Assembly: GCA_022661535.1 (NCBI GenBank) | Contig: JAKULF010000013.1 | Location: forward strand, 434,001 to 498,000 | DNA from: Eutypa lata | Lineage: Eukaryota; Ascomycota; Sordariomycetes; Xylariales; Diatrypaceae | Length of the DNA stretch: 64,000 bases | Reading direction: 5' to 3' | In this document: positions 44,362-56,723 of the stretch, in pieces | How the letters are laid out: each line of letters begins with the position of its first letter | Position numbering within the stretch: the stretch's first letter is position 1 | Notes under the pieces: model-generated | Seen by the model: the letters and a program-made list of their open reading frames with translations, nothing else | The model's database searches: none | What the model was told of the DNA's origin: nothing | Translations under genes and position numbers: made by a program

Positions 44362-46011
44362 TCAGACGTTGTTATCGCCCTTTTCGTAGGCGGTGCTGCT
44401 TGCGCTGCCCGTGGTCTTGGCAGCGATGTTCAGGGCGCCGTCGAGGCCGACGGTCTCCGGGCCACCGGTGACGAAGTTGTTGTGGGGCCGGTTCCGCAGG
44501 GCGCGGCGGATGGCCATCTCGGGGCGCGCGGCCCAGACGTCGTAGCCGGACTCGCTGTGGGGGTAGAGGACCTTGTTATCGGAGTTCTCGACCCACTCGC
44601 GCAGCTTGGGTCGGGGGCGCGCCGAGATGGTCTCGAGGTCCTGCACGACCTGGGCGCAGAAGAGGTCGAGGGGCAGGTCATTGACGTCGTTGCCGAAGGG
44701 GTTCTCCACCTCCCGGCTGATGAACAGGATCGAGAGGATGATGACCGCCGCGGCGACCGAGGCCGGGATCGTGATCCAGTAGAGCTCGCCGACAAGCTGG
44801 AAGGGCAGCAGGAACACGTATAGCCATGTGATTTGCTGGATGGCGATGGCGTAGGCGATGGGCAGAGGTGTGTTGGAGACGCGCTCAGCACCGGTCAATA
44901 CGTCATTCAAGGATCCAATACCATTGTCTTCAAAAGAGTTAGCTCGGGAACTTTATTTCTGAAGGATTGGTTTTAGAAACATACAAGCTGCGGTTTGGTG
45001 CATGGGGATGGGAAGCTGGTTGTTGAGAGCGAGATCATCGATATAGGCGGCCAAGTAGTTCAAGATTTCCAGCGGCAGGTTACCGAGCGGTGCCTGGGCC
45101 TTCTTCATCTCCTTGCGCGGGTTGGACTGAGCAAACGATACTCCCAGACTCTCTCCGACCTTCTTGAATACGTTCTTGCCCTTCGGTTTCTGTATATCCT
45201 TTGTAGCGGCTTCCGCAAATGTATCTAGGTGCTCCACCAAGACCTCAATATCGTCGTAGAACGTGTACGGCTCGAATCGTAGCTTGTGCTTGAGAGACAC
45301 TGCAAACGCAACCAATAGGTTCATCGCAGTTCTGGGATGGTTAGCACAGTCCAGTAGCTTACAAGGTGATAGTAAAATACAGGTCAGATGACTTACAGCT
45401 TGCCCAGAAGATCTTGCTTTTCCGACCCTGGCCGTTCTTGCGCGTGAATCCAGATGCAGCGACCCATCGTCTGGCACTCTCTGATCAATTGAGCCCAGTA
45501 TTTTCTACCCTCGGCGTATCGCTCATACGCGGTCGAACTACGGAAAGACAAACCCAAACCGACAACGAAACCAGTGATGGTAAGCAAGATGGAGCTGATG
45601 CCGAGGTTTACAGTAGGTTGAAGTAGCATCGTCAAGCAAGTGATCAGAGAAGACCAGATGCCCACTACCAGAAGCGGGATTATCATCTTAGGCAGGATAC
45701 TGCCATGCATCTGCATGAACAGTGGCCATTTGCTGTGCTTGGAAATATCGCGGGGGCCTGACTGTAGCAGCTGTTAGCGACAATACCAGGCAGGTGTCAA
45801 TCACTACCAGCAAACATACGAAGTAATCATCGATATCTAACCCAGTCTGCCTTCGGCTGAAAGGATTGGGTGTAGAAGCGCCCCTTGGGGAGATAGGATA
45901 CGCGTCCTCATGGCTCGCATCGTTTTGGATGGTGTGAACTTGAATGTTCCTCGGTTCGGCTTCAGCACGGTGGTGGTGTCCGGCTTGTGCCGCTGCTCCG
46001 TCCTCAGACAT
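44362..46011 (-). CDS. Bestrophin-like anion channel (UPF0187/RFP-TM family)
   Basis: Four exons, 46011-45820, 45761-45397, 45331-44985 and 44927-44362, with introns of 57-65 nt, give 489 aa. Junctions restore DIDDYFSGPRDISKHSKWPLFMQMHGS, LLGKLTAMNLLVAFAVSLKHKLRFEP and HQTAAYNGIGSLNDVLTGAERV, all family-like. Membrane segments include ILPKMIIPLLVVGIWSSLITC, ISSILLTITGFVVGLGLSF and AIAIQQITWLYVFLLPFQLVGELYWITIPASVAAAVIILSILF. The FRSSTAYERYAEGRKYW and SREVENPFGNDVNDLPLD segments are the strongest signatures: the latter resembles the calcium-clasp region of bestrophins. Fungal members are thought to be plasma-membrane or vacuolar anion channels; ion choice here is unknown. The N-terminal 60 residues are polar and His-rich. 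Confidence 0.87.
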
Positions 46012-47820
46012 GGCGTCTAGGGGGAATTAAGAAAGCGATTGAACAACGAGAAGTTAACAGAGTGGTATGGCGACAATTGTAAATATCGTTGGAAGTATGA
46101 AGGAGCGTAGATGATATGATATGATACGGTTAGCAGTCTCTCGACAGCTAGTTAGAGAATGGAACCCGCCAAAGAGAAGGAAGAACGGTCAGGAAAAGAA
46201 TTAATAGTGTGATAGGAAATGATTTGCAAAGAGAGAGATGAGAATTTTAAGTTGACGATAACCTCGTGGACATATCGAAAATCTGTCAGTCTAGAACAAA
46301 GGTCCAAGTGCCAAACCCACAATGTTGAATGCACGACAGACAGATTCGGACACGACCCAACCGGCGATTCCATTCCATCTGTCCCCATCGAATATTCTTT
46401 TTTTAATTCATGGGAGGTGGAGGATCGTCAGCCGGTCTGTGCTCCTGAAGCAAGAGCTGCATGCCCCTGGTCTCGATTCTCATTTTTCTCAGGGGCGTCG
46501 TCGTATTGGGCGGACGCAGCCGCAAGGGGCAGGGGGTCTAGTTGAAACGTGAGCCCTAACGGCGCCCCAGGGCACCAATCAATAGCCAATGATCCTTCTC
46601 CAAGAGCGATCGATCCCCAGGTGTGTTACGTGGAGCTCGCAGGGCAATGCTTGGCGGACAGGGGTTTTATGCCCGGTTCCCCTTCTTAATCGAGAAGCTA
46701 AGGACGATTCCAGGGATGCTTCAAGTTATGGAATACCTGGAGCTGGACACTAAAGCTCTAGGTAGGTACTGTCATTACTGTATCGCCTTCACAACTTCTA
46801 AGAATCTGTGCCAATGATGTTTCAGCTGAAGGATTCACATTTCATGGTACCTATTTGAACGACATACCTACTACAATGCAGGTAAAACCGCAACTATATA
46901 CTTAAGCCTAAGAACAGCGGCCACATAGTCCGCAGCAAGAGAAACCCCAATAGGTATGCAGGTGTTTATCAGCTTACCGCCATTCAGGTATATTAATATA
47001 ACTACATAACGTACGTGAAAGAATCTGTTAGGTTTCCTTACCTACCTGGACTCAGGCTATTAGGCAAGCTAGTTGCGACGGGGCTTCTACTAGGTATGTA
47101 GTAGACAGACAGACAGACACAAAAATGAAAAGCGGCGCGTATAAAATCTTACTAAGAAGTCTAAAAAGGGCAACATGCACCTTTCCTACTGCAAGCATCA
47201 GGAGATGCACCCGAAAATAAAGGGAAGCGGCAACTAATATCGCTAGGCTGGAGGCTGTGCCACCGCACGCTGACATTCAATAGAAGCTACTCTCCACGTC
47301 TGCATGCGAAGTAAGCAGAACGGTCCATACATATGCGCTACCGGTACCTAAATAACTTCTTGAATCTTCATAGGACGAACCAAGTTTGCAGTGTGCACAG
47401 CCGAAAAACGCTTGCCGGTATGTGGTTAGTACCAGGAATTCCTGCCCCCAATCACTGATCGACCCGGATTATATAGCGAGCGGGTACAGTAACCAATAGA
47501 TATAGCAGTCCTACAAGTATCGGGTCTAGCTACGTAGGACTTCCCTATTAATAATAAGGAGAACTGATCGGATACAGATCAGGGTAAAATCCACCCAGGT
47601 AAGTATCTCAAGGCAAAGGATAGTGATAATATGAAGATATAGTAAGTGGATCTCTAGAAAATTACTGAAAGAGGAAGCCAATGCCAAGATCATGGATTCA
47701 ACCAGTTATGTAGGTCGAATAGGAAATATAGGGCTAGCCTAGCTGCCTAGCCACTCGTACTGCGAGATTAGGGGAAATGTCGGAAATCATGGTAAGAATG
47801 ACGCCTGCAGGGCTTGTTTT
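46012..47820. other. Intergenic region
   Basis: About 1.8 kb. Contains a short GACA microsatellite (about 47103-47118). No gene recognised. It includes the promoter of the bestrophin-like gene. Confidence 0.35.
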
Positions 47821-49782
47821 CTAGCTATTACATTCGTTATTTGACAGCCTCACTACCCGTCGCCCACTCTCCTCTTCTTCTGTGTATGAGACGAAGTATC
47901 GCTTTGCCCATTCCTGCAAGGCGTCGTTATCTTGCTCCTTCATCTTGGCCATCGTCGGCGTGTCGCTCCAGAGGCCCATGACGCCATCGAAGACCAGCCT
48001 GAGAACGTCGACCTGACGGAATGACCGCGTGCTCAGAGTCCTAGCCGTATAGATGAGCATGGACCCCGTGATGACAGCCGCCCCTATGAGGCTCAATAGC
48101 CCGATGAGAAGAATTAGCGGGACGTAGGTGATGCGGTAGAACTCCTCTTCGCTGCCTCCATCGACCCCGTAGAAGTACTCTGGTAAGTCGCGAGCGGTGT
48201 CCGCCGCCGCAACATTGTACATGATCTGCTCTATACTCGCGGATGCGTACAGGAAGTTCTGCGCATATTTTTCGAAACTAAGAGGCCTGGAGCAGCTTGA
48301 TCCCTCACATGGCAGGCCTGCGGTTGCGGCAAGAGGTGGCCCTATACCTGGAATCACGGCCCCCGGTGCATTGTAGTTAAGGACTACTTGCCAGTCACCC
48401 AAGAACGATGGCACACGTTGCTTTTCGTCCCGGAAATGAGCAGTAGACACCCCCCACGGTTTGTTGTCGGCTCTCGAGTAGTTCACGTGTCCCTCCTGGC
48501 GGTACAGGGAGCAACGAACACCCCAAACCGTCATCATCGCTTTCGAACCCCTAAAGCCTGACGGCGTCATATTGAACGTATCGGGATGAACGTCACCAAA
48601 AATCGAGGGGATTATATGTTGCGTTAGGTTGAAGCTTGACATGTAAGCTAGCACAGCCTCGCTCTTGTTCGGAGAAAACCCAACAAACGCATAATAGTCG
48701 TTATAGGCGCCTTGGATGCTGGCCGAGACTCCTGGGTAATCGGCTGCCAAAAGCATACCATCTTGTTCTGCATCTGCCGAAGCTAAATCAGATGGAAGTC
48801 TCTCGCCCACGTACCACGACGCGGTTATCTTTGTAGAGTAGCCACCGAGTTGCATAGCCGCTAGGTTGGATGCCCTCGCTGGTTCACATTCTGTCGTCAG
48901 GCGATACGCAGGAACATTAATTAGGCGAACAACTGATGGCGGAAGAGCACCCATTGAATCAGCAGTTGCGTTTGTACCGATATATGCCTTATCATCAGCC
49001 AGGAGAGATGATGCAGCCCGAAAGTTTAGCCCCGTAAGTAAAGCACTGATCCTTCCAGAGATGTCAGCCTGCTGATCTAACGTATACTTATAGGTATTGA
49101 TAGGATCAGCTGCTATGTAGGTTGAGCTCTGGCTAAGAGTCTTGTCACTGAGTGACCTTAGTGTGGCTATATCTTTAGAATCCTGGTCCTCAAGGTATGC
49201 TTCATAGGCAATGATATTGCAGAAAGAGGTACGTGCAACGGCCGACAACATAGTCAAAGCTGCGAAGAAGCAGAGTCTCCAAGTTCGGCCCCGCAGAAGG
49301 TTATATAGGTTGAAAAGATCAAAGCTCCCCGACGAAGTGCTGCTCACAGCTACCAGTGATGATAGTGGCACTCCGTGGTCCTTGCGAGTTTGCTCGTTGA
49401 CGACAGAAACATGGGCGCTGCTGAACCATATGTAATTTAATGTTGCCATAAACAAAGGGCCAAACAGAGCACCACATACTACATCGAGTGCCTTTGCCTG
49501 ACCTTGGCTTAGCCTCCCCCCTATTTGAGCCCCTGCAAATGTTTCCAGAACCCAAGGGCTTTCCGCAACTTTTGAGGTCCAAACAATGAGGGCTATTATA
49601 GGCAAAATGGCCGATAACAGTATTGCAGCTGTAAAAGCTCGGAATGGCCATCGATTCGTTGCTATTCCGTCCGGTCTATTCTGGACCAGAGGTTCGTACA
49701 AGTTAGTTTGCTGGTGGCGGCGTTCACCGGAGTCGTTCATCGTCTTCGTAGCCATTTTGATACCCAATAAGGGGGGTCTCAT
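47821..49782 (-). CDS. Large fungal membrane protein of unknown function, copy A
   Basis: A single-exon frame of 653 aa. Membrane segments are visible near residues 50-70 (AFTAAILLSAILPIIALIVW), 100-122 (VVCGALFGPLFMATLNYIWF), 172-190 (LCFFAALTMLSAVA), and close to the C-terminus (YVPLILLIGLLSLIGAAVITGSMLIY). Between the third and last lies a large loop of about 370 residues with several N-glycosylation sequons, probably outside the cell or in the lumen, followed by a short cytosolic tail. The order of helices and the polar stretch after the second one (WFSSAHVSVVNEQ...LFNLYNLL) match the protein at 56724-59773, so I place both in one fungal-only family. I do not know its function. Start may be 49782 or the ATG ten codons in. 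Confidence 0.78.
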   Translation of the reverse strand: MRPPLLGIKMATKTMNDSGERRHQQTNLYEPLVQNRPDGIATNRWPFRAFTAAILLSAILPIIALIVWTSKVAESPWVLETFAGAQIGGRLSQGQAKALDVVCGALFGPLFMATLNYIWFSSAHVSVVNEQTRKDHGVPLSSLVAVSSTSSGSFDLFNLYNLLRGRTWRLCFFAALTMLSAVARTSFCNIIAYEAYLEDQDSKDIATLRSLSDKTLSQSSTYIAADPINTYKYTLDQQADISGRISALLTGLNFRAASSLLADDKAYIGTNATADSMGALPPSVVRLINVPAYRLTTECEPARASNLAAMQLGGYSTKITASWYVGERLPSDLASADAEQDGMLLAADYPGVSASIQGAYNDYYAFVGFSPNKSEAVLAYMSSFNLTQHIIPSIFGDVHPDTFNMTPSGFRGSKAMMTVWGVRCSLYRQEGHVNYSRADNKPWGVSTAHFRDEKQRVPSFLGDWQVVLNYNAPGAVIPGIGPPLAATAGLPCEGSSCSRPLSFEKYAQNFLYASASIEQIMYNVAAADTARDLPEYFYGVDGGSEEEFYRITYVPLILLIGLLSLIGAAVITGSMLIYTARTLSTRSFRQVDVLRLVFDGVMGLWSDTPTMAKMKEQDNDALQEWAKRYFVSYTEEEESGRRVVRLSNNECNS

Positions 49783-52380
49783 GAGACGCTGTAGGAAGAT
49801 GCATTGCAGAAAACATTACACCTCTAGTAGACTCTTGAATACGACCCAAATTAGGTGTTCTCTCTACCCTCCTTCACATAGCCCCTCTTCATAGGTATCA
49901 TATATAGCGGGGAAGACATAACAGCCAATAGGCCCATGCCAAGAGTTAAGATATATGCAGTTGGCTCTCATGAAAGTAACACGGGCGAAGAGTTGAAGCC
50001 TAATTCAAATATTGAGGCCAACACATTAACCCAAACCAAAATGTTAGTAACCGAATGTTAGTCTGCTAACAACGCGCCAACCTAAGTTGTGCTCATAACA
50101 ATTGTACTACCAGACAGCCAGTATGGCGCTACCTATGGAAGGTTCATGTAAACTACCCCCTTTACCTAGTCAATCATACCCCCTCGTATGGATTGTTGGA
50201 TCATATCTTAATTTGACACTCTGTGACGACGTACAAGAGCGTAATGCCTTAAGGAATGTCCAGTACGTTATGTTGCTTCATGAGCAATCGTCGTTAAACT
50301 TTACCATATGCTGATATCCATCAAAAAGACTATATACGGAGCATAAGATGAAGTATACATATCCCACGGTTTTTTCACTTCAGGTGAAAGACCGGCCGGC
50401 TTAATCACATGCTTATTATAATTCTCCCATATCTTAATCAATAGAGGAATAGAAACAGAATAGCAAGAAGAAGCAGGTATTGTATGTATGAACTTCATGC
50501 AGTCCCCATTTGTGTTTTATGCTCCTTGAATAGCTCGAGGCATGAATTCTTCCGATTTTCAGAGCTATAAGTCTCACTTCTCAACGTACACATCACCACC
50601 GAGTCTTCTCCGGTAATTAATCTCTAGCCACACCTAGGGATTATTAGCATCAGCCGATGAGAAAGGAGATCATCAGGTTCTTCAATTTCTATAAGCTTGT
50701 CAGCATGTTGATTGTCCTAATATATGCAACCACCCATCAGTCTTGAACCAATCTGTCCGCTAATAAATGGACTCGCTATAGTCTGTGGTAACAGTCATTG
50801 TAATTATACTAGAGTAAGTTAATTAGCTATGTAACACAGTTCATGATGTTCGTAGACTCATGTGAGGAGACAAGGTTGATGCTATGCAGTGGGCATCAGT
50901 GACCCAGTGGGCCAGCTGCATCGTATATATAAAGGGCAAGCCCCCCCCTAGATAGTTAAGAAGGGCAAGCATTAATGGTCTTATTATCTACTACCTATAC
51001 TACAAGCAGCCGGCGATCTAGTCACCCCTGTATTTTATTCTGAACTACCTCCTCTAACAACCTATGAGCTCCCTTAACACCCAGCAAGCAGGGCACCACG
51101 CTCTATACTACTAGCATATCATAACATACTATTAACTACGACACCGCATTTATGCCACTTAGACTCCCCAGGAGGCGATCACACGAAGCAAGATGCTTCA
51201 AGCATATTAGAAGGAAAGGGGATATATTTGATGTCCTAGTAACTTCCAAGACCATAGACATTTAAGTCAACCGCGATAGAATATTGTAGACATCTCATTA
51301 GGCTGATCACTGCATAATCACAACTAGATGTTAAGTATTCGTCCTATGATATCTCTGAAGGTAATTTTCGTGTTCACTATTAAATCTGCAATCAGAGACT
51401 AATCTAGTTATTGTTTCTCATCTAAGGTTTATTGGTGAACCCATACAAATATCAAAGATTGCCACAAGAAACGGGCACGATGTATTAGAAATTCTAATGA
51501 CATCTTAGCCTTCATGTGGAATACCAATTTATAAACATTCTGTCCGATTGAAACACTTTGGTGTAGTAACATAGCGAGCAGTATCGGATATCTCAAGTAG
51601 CTCGAACTAGACTGTGTTGCAGATTTCGACTGCTTCAAGGGGTAGGGAGTGAATGGGACAAGATGACTATGTACTTAGTTTCGAAGGATTGAGTATGAAT
51701 ACGTATACCAACATTATCAATCAATGCCTCTGCAATCACAACCAGAACATCGGGTGAGACTTGAGATACGTATAACATGTTTCTTCAAAAAACGCCGGAC
51801 GCGAGTAGTCCTAGCTTTCTATCTGGTACCTAGTCTACCGCCAAATGCTATCCTATATGCTAATGCTCATGCTAATAATGCTAATGCCGTGTTTTTCTTT
51901 TCGTCAAAAAGTTACCTCATCCATCCATTCACCCATCCATCCGTCCATCCTAAGCAGCGAGAAAGAAAGAAAAGAGAAAAGAAGAAGACAGACAACTGAT
52001 TATCTGTACCTGTGTAACTGACTGATTTGACTGCCGGAGACTGGTTTCCTCCCTCTCACATCGTCAAAAAAGCCCTGTGTTTTGTTTCGTTCGTTTATCC
52101 ATCCTTCCATACATCCATCTAAAGTCCAGACCAGCTAGATGCTTGCTTGTTTGCTTGCTCCCAAAACTCCCACGCCCAAAAGGGCAAATACAAAAAGACA
52201 AAGAATTGAAAAAGATTGAGTAAAAGACAGACAGAACTGAAACTCCTATGCCAACATGCTATGCATAAGAAGAAAAACACACTCCAAAGTAACGAACCGT
52301 CCCATATCGACAATCTTCAAAACAAACAGACATGTACACACCCCCCAAACACATTCACCACCGCCCCTCAATCAATCGAC
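49783..52380. other. Gene-poor region with CCAT microsatellite
   Basis: About 2.6 kb without a supportable gene. A CCAT/CCGT tetranucleotide tract lies at 51919-51950 and a weaker one near 52098-52118. The right end is AC-rich and probably transcribed as the 3' UTR of the next gene. Confidence 0.4.
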
Positions 52381-54209
52381 CTACGCGGCCTTCAGCGTAG
52401 ACCGCACCTTGGTCTTCTCCTCGCCATCCTTCCGCTTCTTGAACATACTCTTGAGGAGGCTATCCTTCTTCGGGCGGAGAACCACATCGATGGTGTTCTC
52501 GCGGTCCTTGCTACCGTCCTCGATAGCCCTGACCGTATGCCTAGAGGACGACTTCGAAGAAGTCCGGTCGGTCCTCTCCGTCCTCTCCGTCTTCTCCGTG
52601 CGGGAGCTCCGGTGGCTGCGATGGGTCCTCTGGCTCCCGGCCTCGCTCGCGCCGTCCTTCTGGCTGCGCTGGTCCTGGCTGCTGTCGACCGACCGCGAGC
52701 GGTGGCTGCTCTTGCGCGTCCGGTGCGACTTGCCGGTCTTGGACGACCGGTGCGTGCGGCCGCTGCGCTCCGTCCGCGCGTCGTCGCCGAACTGGCTGCG
52801 CATGGCGAGGTCGGCCGTCGGGCTGATCAGCTCGAGGTCGGCCGTCTCGTCCGCGGCCAGGGGCACGATGCCGCGGCGCCACGTCTCGATCGAGCTCAGC
52901 TCGTCCTCGAGCACGAGCGCCTCGTCGAACGCCTCGCTGTGGTACACGTTGTTGTCGTCGTACTCGTCCTCGTAGATCACGTCCTCCGGGTAGTAGAGCG
53001 GCTGCCCCTGCTCCGAGTACGCCTCGAACTGCTCCTGTTGGAACTGCTGCGGCTCGGCGGGTATTGCCATCCGCGCGGCCGCTATCGCCTTCTGTTCCTC
53101 CTTGATCCGCTTCACGATCTTCCAGCCGCCGAACATGACTACGGTGACGCCGACCGTCAGGCCGGCAGCGATGAGGAATTGCGGGCTCGCGAGTAGCGCG
53201 AACACAGCGGGACTGCCGCCTTTGAGAATGGAAAGGAACGAGGGCGATAGCTTGCCGACGACAGCTGAGAGCTCTGCGAGCGTGAGGGCCACGGCAGCCG
53301 CAGCATCGGGGTTGCCCTGCAAGTGATTGATGATGTGGGTTGCGGTGTGATGAGCGCATTGGGCCTCTGTCAGCAGCCCCTCTACCTTGGCCGCCAACTC
53401 CCGGGCCGTGCGCTCCTTCTCGATTGCCTTGCCCACCGGGTCCAGATCCGTCCGGAACTCCAAGTCTGGTGGGATGTTGCCGTACGCCAGGTCCATGTCT
53501 ATTGACTTGTGCTTCTTGTGCATCGAGGGATCCGATCGCGCGCGTGGTATGGCTTGGGCCGGATCCTGATACGGCTCGAGAACTTCATCTTCGTACATGA
53601 TAGGCATCGGAACTTGCTGGTGCATACCAGCAGTTGGTGCGAGAGTCGGGCGGCTTAACGCCATTTCTCGCCCTACAGTCTCTGCGTATGGTGGCTGATA
53701 GCCGGCAGGAGCTCGCGACGGGGCTGTAGAGGCAACCTCAGTGTGTGTTTTAAGATTGTTCTCGGTTAAAGCAGGCCGTGCCTTCCGAGTAGCTCGTGAG
53801 AATTTCGAGCCATGGCTCCGGCGCGATGATGCCTGAGAAGCAGCATCATCGTAGGATATTCGTCGTTGAAATGCTTGATTATCGTACTCTACATCTTCGT
53901 GATACTGAGGAATCTGGGCGGCATCGAAGGTTTGGGCGCGCCTAACGGCCCGCTCGGCCCTGATAGATGCCTTCTTTTCGGTGTAGCAAGCTTTGGCTTC
54001 TTTAAATACGCCAAACAATTGTTTACCCTATCGAACACATGATTATTAGCTAAAGCGTCCGTTCTCGCATGCAGGTTGGATTTGATGTTTCATTCAGGCG
54101 AAACGCTACTTTGCGGGGAATTGTGGAGAGAGGCGAGCTGACTGTAATAACTCACATTACTGATAATCTTCCCCGAGGAATTCACAATCGTTACGATCTC
54201 AACAGCCAT
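52381..54209 (-). CDS. Conserved fungal protein with one membrane segment
   Basis: Exon 1, 54209-54156, encodes MAVEIVTIVNSSGKIISN. A 128-nt intron (GTGAGT...GATAG) then joins to 54027-52381, beginning GKQLFGVFKEAKACYTEKKAS, for 566 aa. The joined N-terminus reads smoothly and looks conserved, which supports the short first exon. A probable transmembrane helix lies in the middle (FLIAAGLTVGVTVVMFGGW), preceded by an Ala/Leu-rich stretch and followed by a basic/coiled KIVKRIKEEQKAIAAARM. The C-terminal third is strikingly rich in Arg, Ser, Thr, His and Asp, with repeated RTHRSHRSSRTEKTERTERTD-like sequence, and likely disordered and phosphorylated. Function unknown. The opposite strand is also open for 326 codons, an effect of codon bias. 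Confidence 0.78.
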
Positions 54210-56723
54210 CTCTGCTAGCAGAGATTGATATCGCGTACTGACTCTAATGTCTCGGGGAAGTTCGGTTTTCTGGGAGTTTTTGGAGAAATCTAATGGAAGA
54301 AGACGGATTCCAAAGTGATATGCGGAAAATCCAGGGACTTTTAGATACAGCTTATCCAGCCACCAACAGCCAGTGATTCTGCAGCGGTGAAGATTGTGGA
54401 GTACGATTCACCGACAAAGTATGTTATGAAATCATTAGGGAGAAGTCCACCATTCATAAATTTAACGATGCGAACGAGGTTATTAATTAAACATGGCCGG
54501 GTTGATCAAAGTTCAGACGACAGAAGACTAACTATACATAGATACATTTGTCTGAGTGATGTGCACTTGAACATACAGGGGAAAAGTACAGTATAGAGTG
54601 AGTGAGGGCCGTCTGGTAGGCGCTTCCGATCGTTCGGCGCGATGATTCCCAGCGATTTTCAGGGCTTGTGGTGATGATTGGTTGGGTCTCAAGACAACTC
54701 AGGCCTCTCTGCATCAGGACCGACTTATCAGAAAGATCAATTGATTGATAGGTCGCATGCTTCCGGGCCGGAGAATAGGCCACGATCAATCATGCAGTGT
54801 AATGTGATGGCACCCAATTCGCAGGTTTGGTTACTTCTACGCTGCATTGCTGTCTGTACGGTATTACCGCATTGAGTGAAGTGGTATGCGGTATGGTGTC
54901 ATACACCTATAGACCTATGGTGATACCCTACCTTTTCCCGCTCAGTTGGACCACCACAACGCACATGTCTGGAGAGGCCGCGTTAGTAGGCCGCAGTTGG
55001 GTTACGAAATCAAGGTGGCTGTAAACTGAGCTAGCTAACTCGCCAGTTGGTTGTTGATGTGCAACATAAAAGGGGATAGATGAACTTCGGTCCACGGGGA
55101 GAATTACGGTCAGCGGGCCTGATTATCCTCGAGATCTCTGTACTGTATCGCAAATTCAATCGTTAGGCACCTGATGGGCTTGGCCGCCTGAAACGACTGG
55201 CTTTGAATGGAGACAAGTGGTAGCTATCGTGGCCACTGAAGCGGCGGGGCTACCTAGACTCCCAACGCTAGTTATCTTTGAGGGTGTATATTGCCGACAA
55301 CCGCCCCCTCTAGTCTCCACAGGTTCGATGGAACCTCATCCTATTGATCATTTTTGACAACCGATGGAGGTCCTAAGGATTCTTGAGGGTCACTGACTCC
55401 AGTTGTTCTAGACGAATTCGTGTTTCCATGCCGCCGGTGATGTTCAGGAGGGGAACGACGAGAGTAGAATAGCACTTGTCATGATTTCTCTCCATTGGTG
55501 ACGACAAGGTGATCAGCACGTAAGGCACGATATCGCACATACAGTTCATAAGGTGAATCATAACACGCGACGGTGATCTTCCGTACCCCTCATTGGGTTC
55601 AGTGGGATGTGTGGTTGATCAGCAATTAAAGAGCCATCCAATTCGCATCCTCGTGAACATGGGGAAAATGTGAATCTGTAACATATGCTACATCATAGAC
55701 TAGACTATGATTCACAGTAGAGCAGTAGTATATATGGAGCAAGAATATGAAATGAACGAAATGGATTTATTGCGCCCATTGGCAATGATTTTGACACGCT
55801 ATGGCGGGTAACTGATATGTATCAAGGCGGGCCGGTGTTGTATCAGTATTCATGAGTTGGGATGAAAGTGGAACCATTAAAGCTTGAGGTTTGGAAATTG
55901 AACGAGTCTTGTGATCTGTTGCAGCTGTGCTGTAATCAATTGCCCATTCAGCCATTCCGTGAATGAAAATAGAAAATAAGTAGAACTGCAAGAGGTAGTT
56001 ATGTAGATGGTGTTGTTGTGGCTGATGGATTGTGGCTTAATTAACTACACCCGCATTACTTACCTACATAGCCTACCTGGAGCGTCCTTTTGCCTTCAAG
56101 TTAGCTACCTACCAGCCTACATAAGTATGTAGTTTAATATGTAGTGGGCATAACTATGCATGTGAGAATGGGAATTGCAGCATATCATCTCTTCGTGCTG
56201 CGGTAATTATGGCATTATGACTGACAGAAAGAGAATAGATATATTGTAATAAAGATCTTGCTATAAAAAGAGATCTACATCGGTGGCACGTTAAATCAGG
56301 GATACCTACTCCGTCAATCCGTATATGCACTGCTGGCATTGCTGGCATGTGTTCTGTCTACCTAGAGTCTAGTTATCTGGTTGTCTGCATGTCAAAAAGC
56401 CCCAGCACGAACACGCCGCTTTTTCCGAGCACTACGGTCATTATTATGGATAATTCTCCACGAGACAATTTTATACTATTAGTCACATCATCAGGTAGGT
56501 ATCAGATATCGTGAAAGGGGCAGGGGGGGGGATTGAAGAAAAGAAAAAAAAAAGCGGAAGGCGGGTTTGTTTGTTGTGCCTATAATGGAAACCCGCTCGC
56601 TAACCACATAGAAGAATTGAACCAATCAACCCGAGTACCACGGAAACGCCGCGCTTTCTGCAATGTGGAAGAAGAAGAAGAAGAGAAAAAAAATCCCCGA
56701 AAAGAGAAACCCCTAAATTTCTT
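54210..56723. other. Gene-poor region
   Basis: About 2.5 kb with short unsupported frames. It includes the promoter of the one-TM protein at left. A G-run followed by an A-rich tract (about 56521-56552) and GAA repeats (about 56668-56690) sit at the right end, next to the stop codon of the next gene. No RNA genes recognised. Confidence 0.38.

Noticed and set aside
51900..52130. CRISPR-like or telomeric array from CCAT tetranucleotides
   Set aside because: A simple microsatellite without spacers; the unit is not the fungal telomere repeat TTAGGG.
52216..53196. 326-codon plus-strand frame
   Set aside because: Antisense to the conserved one-TM protein. Its Arg/Leu-rich, low-complexity product mirrors the codon bias of the real strand.
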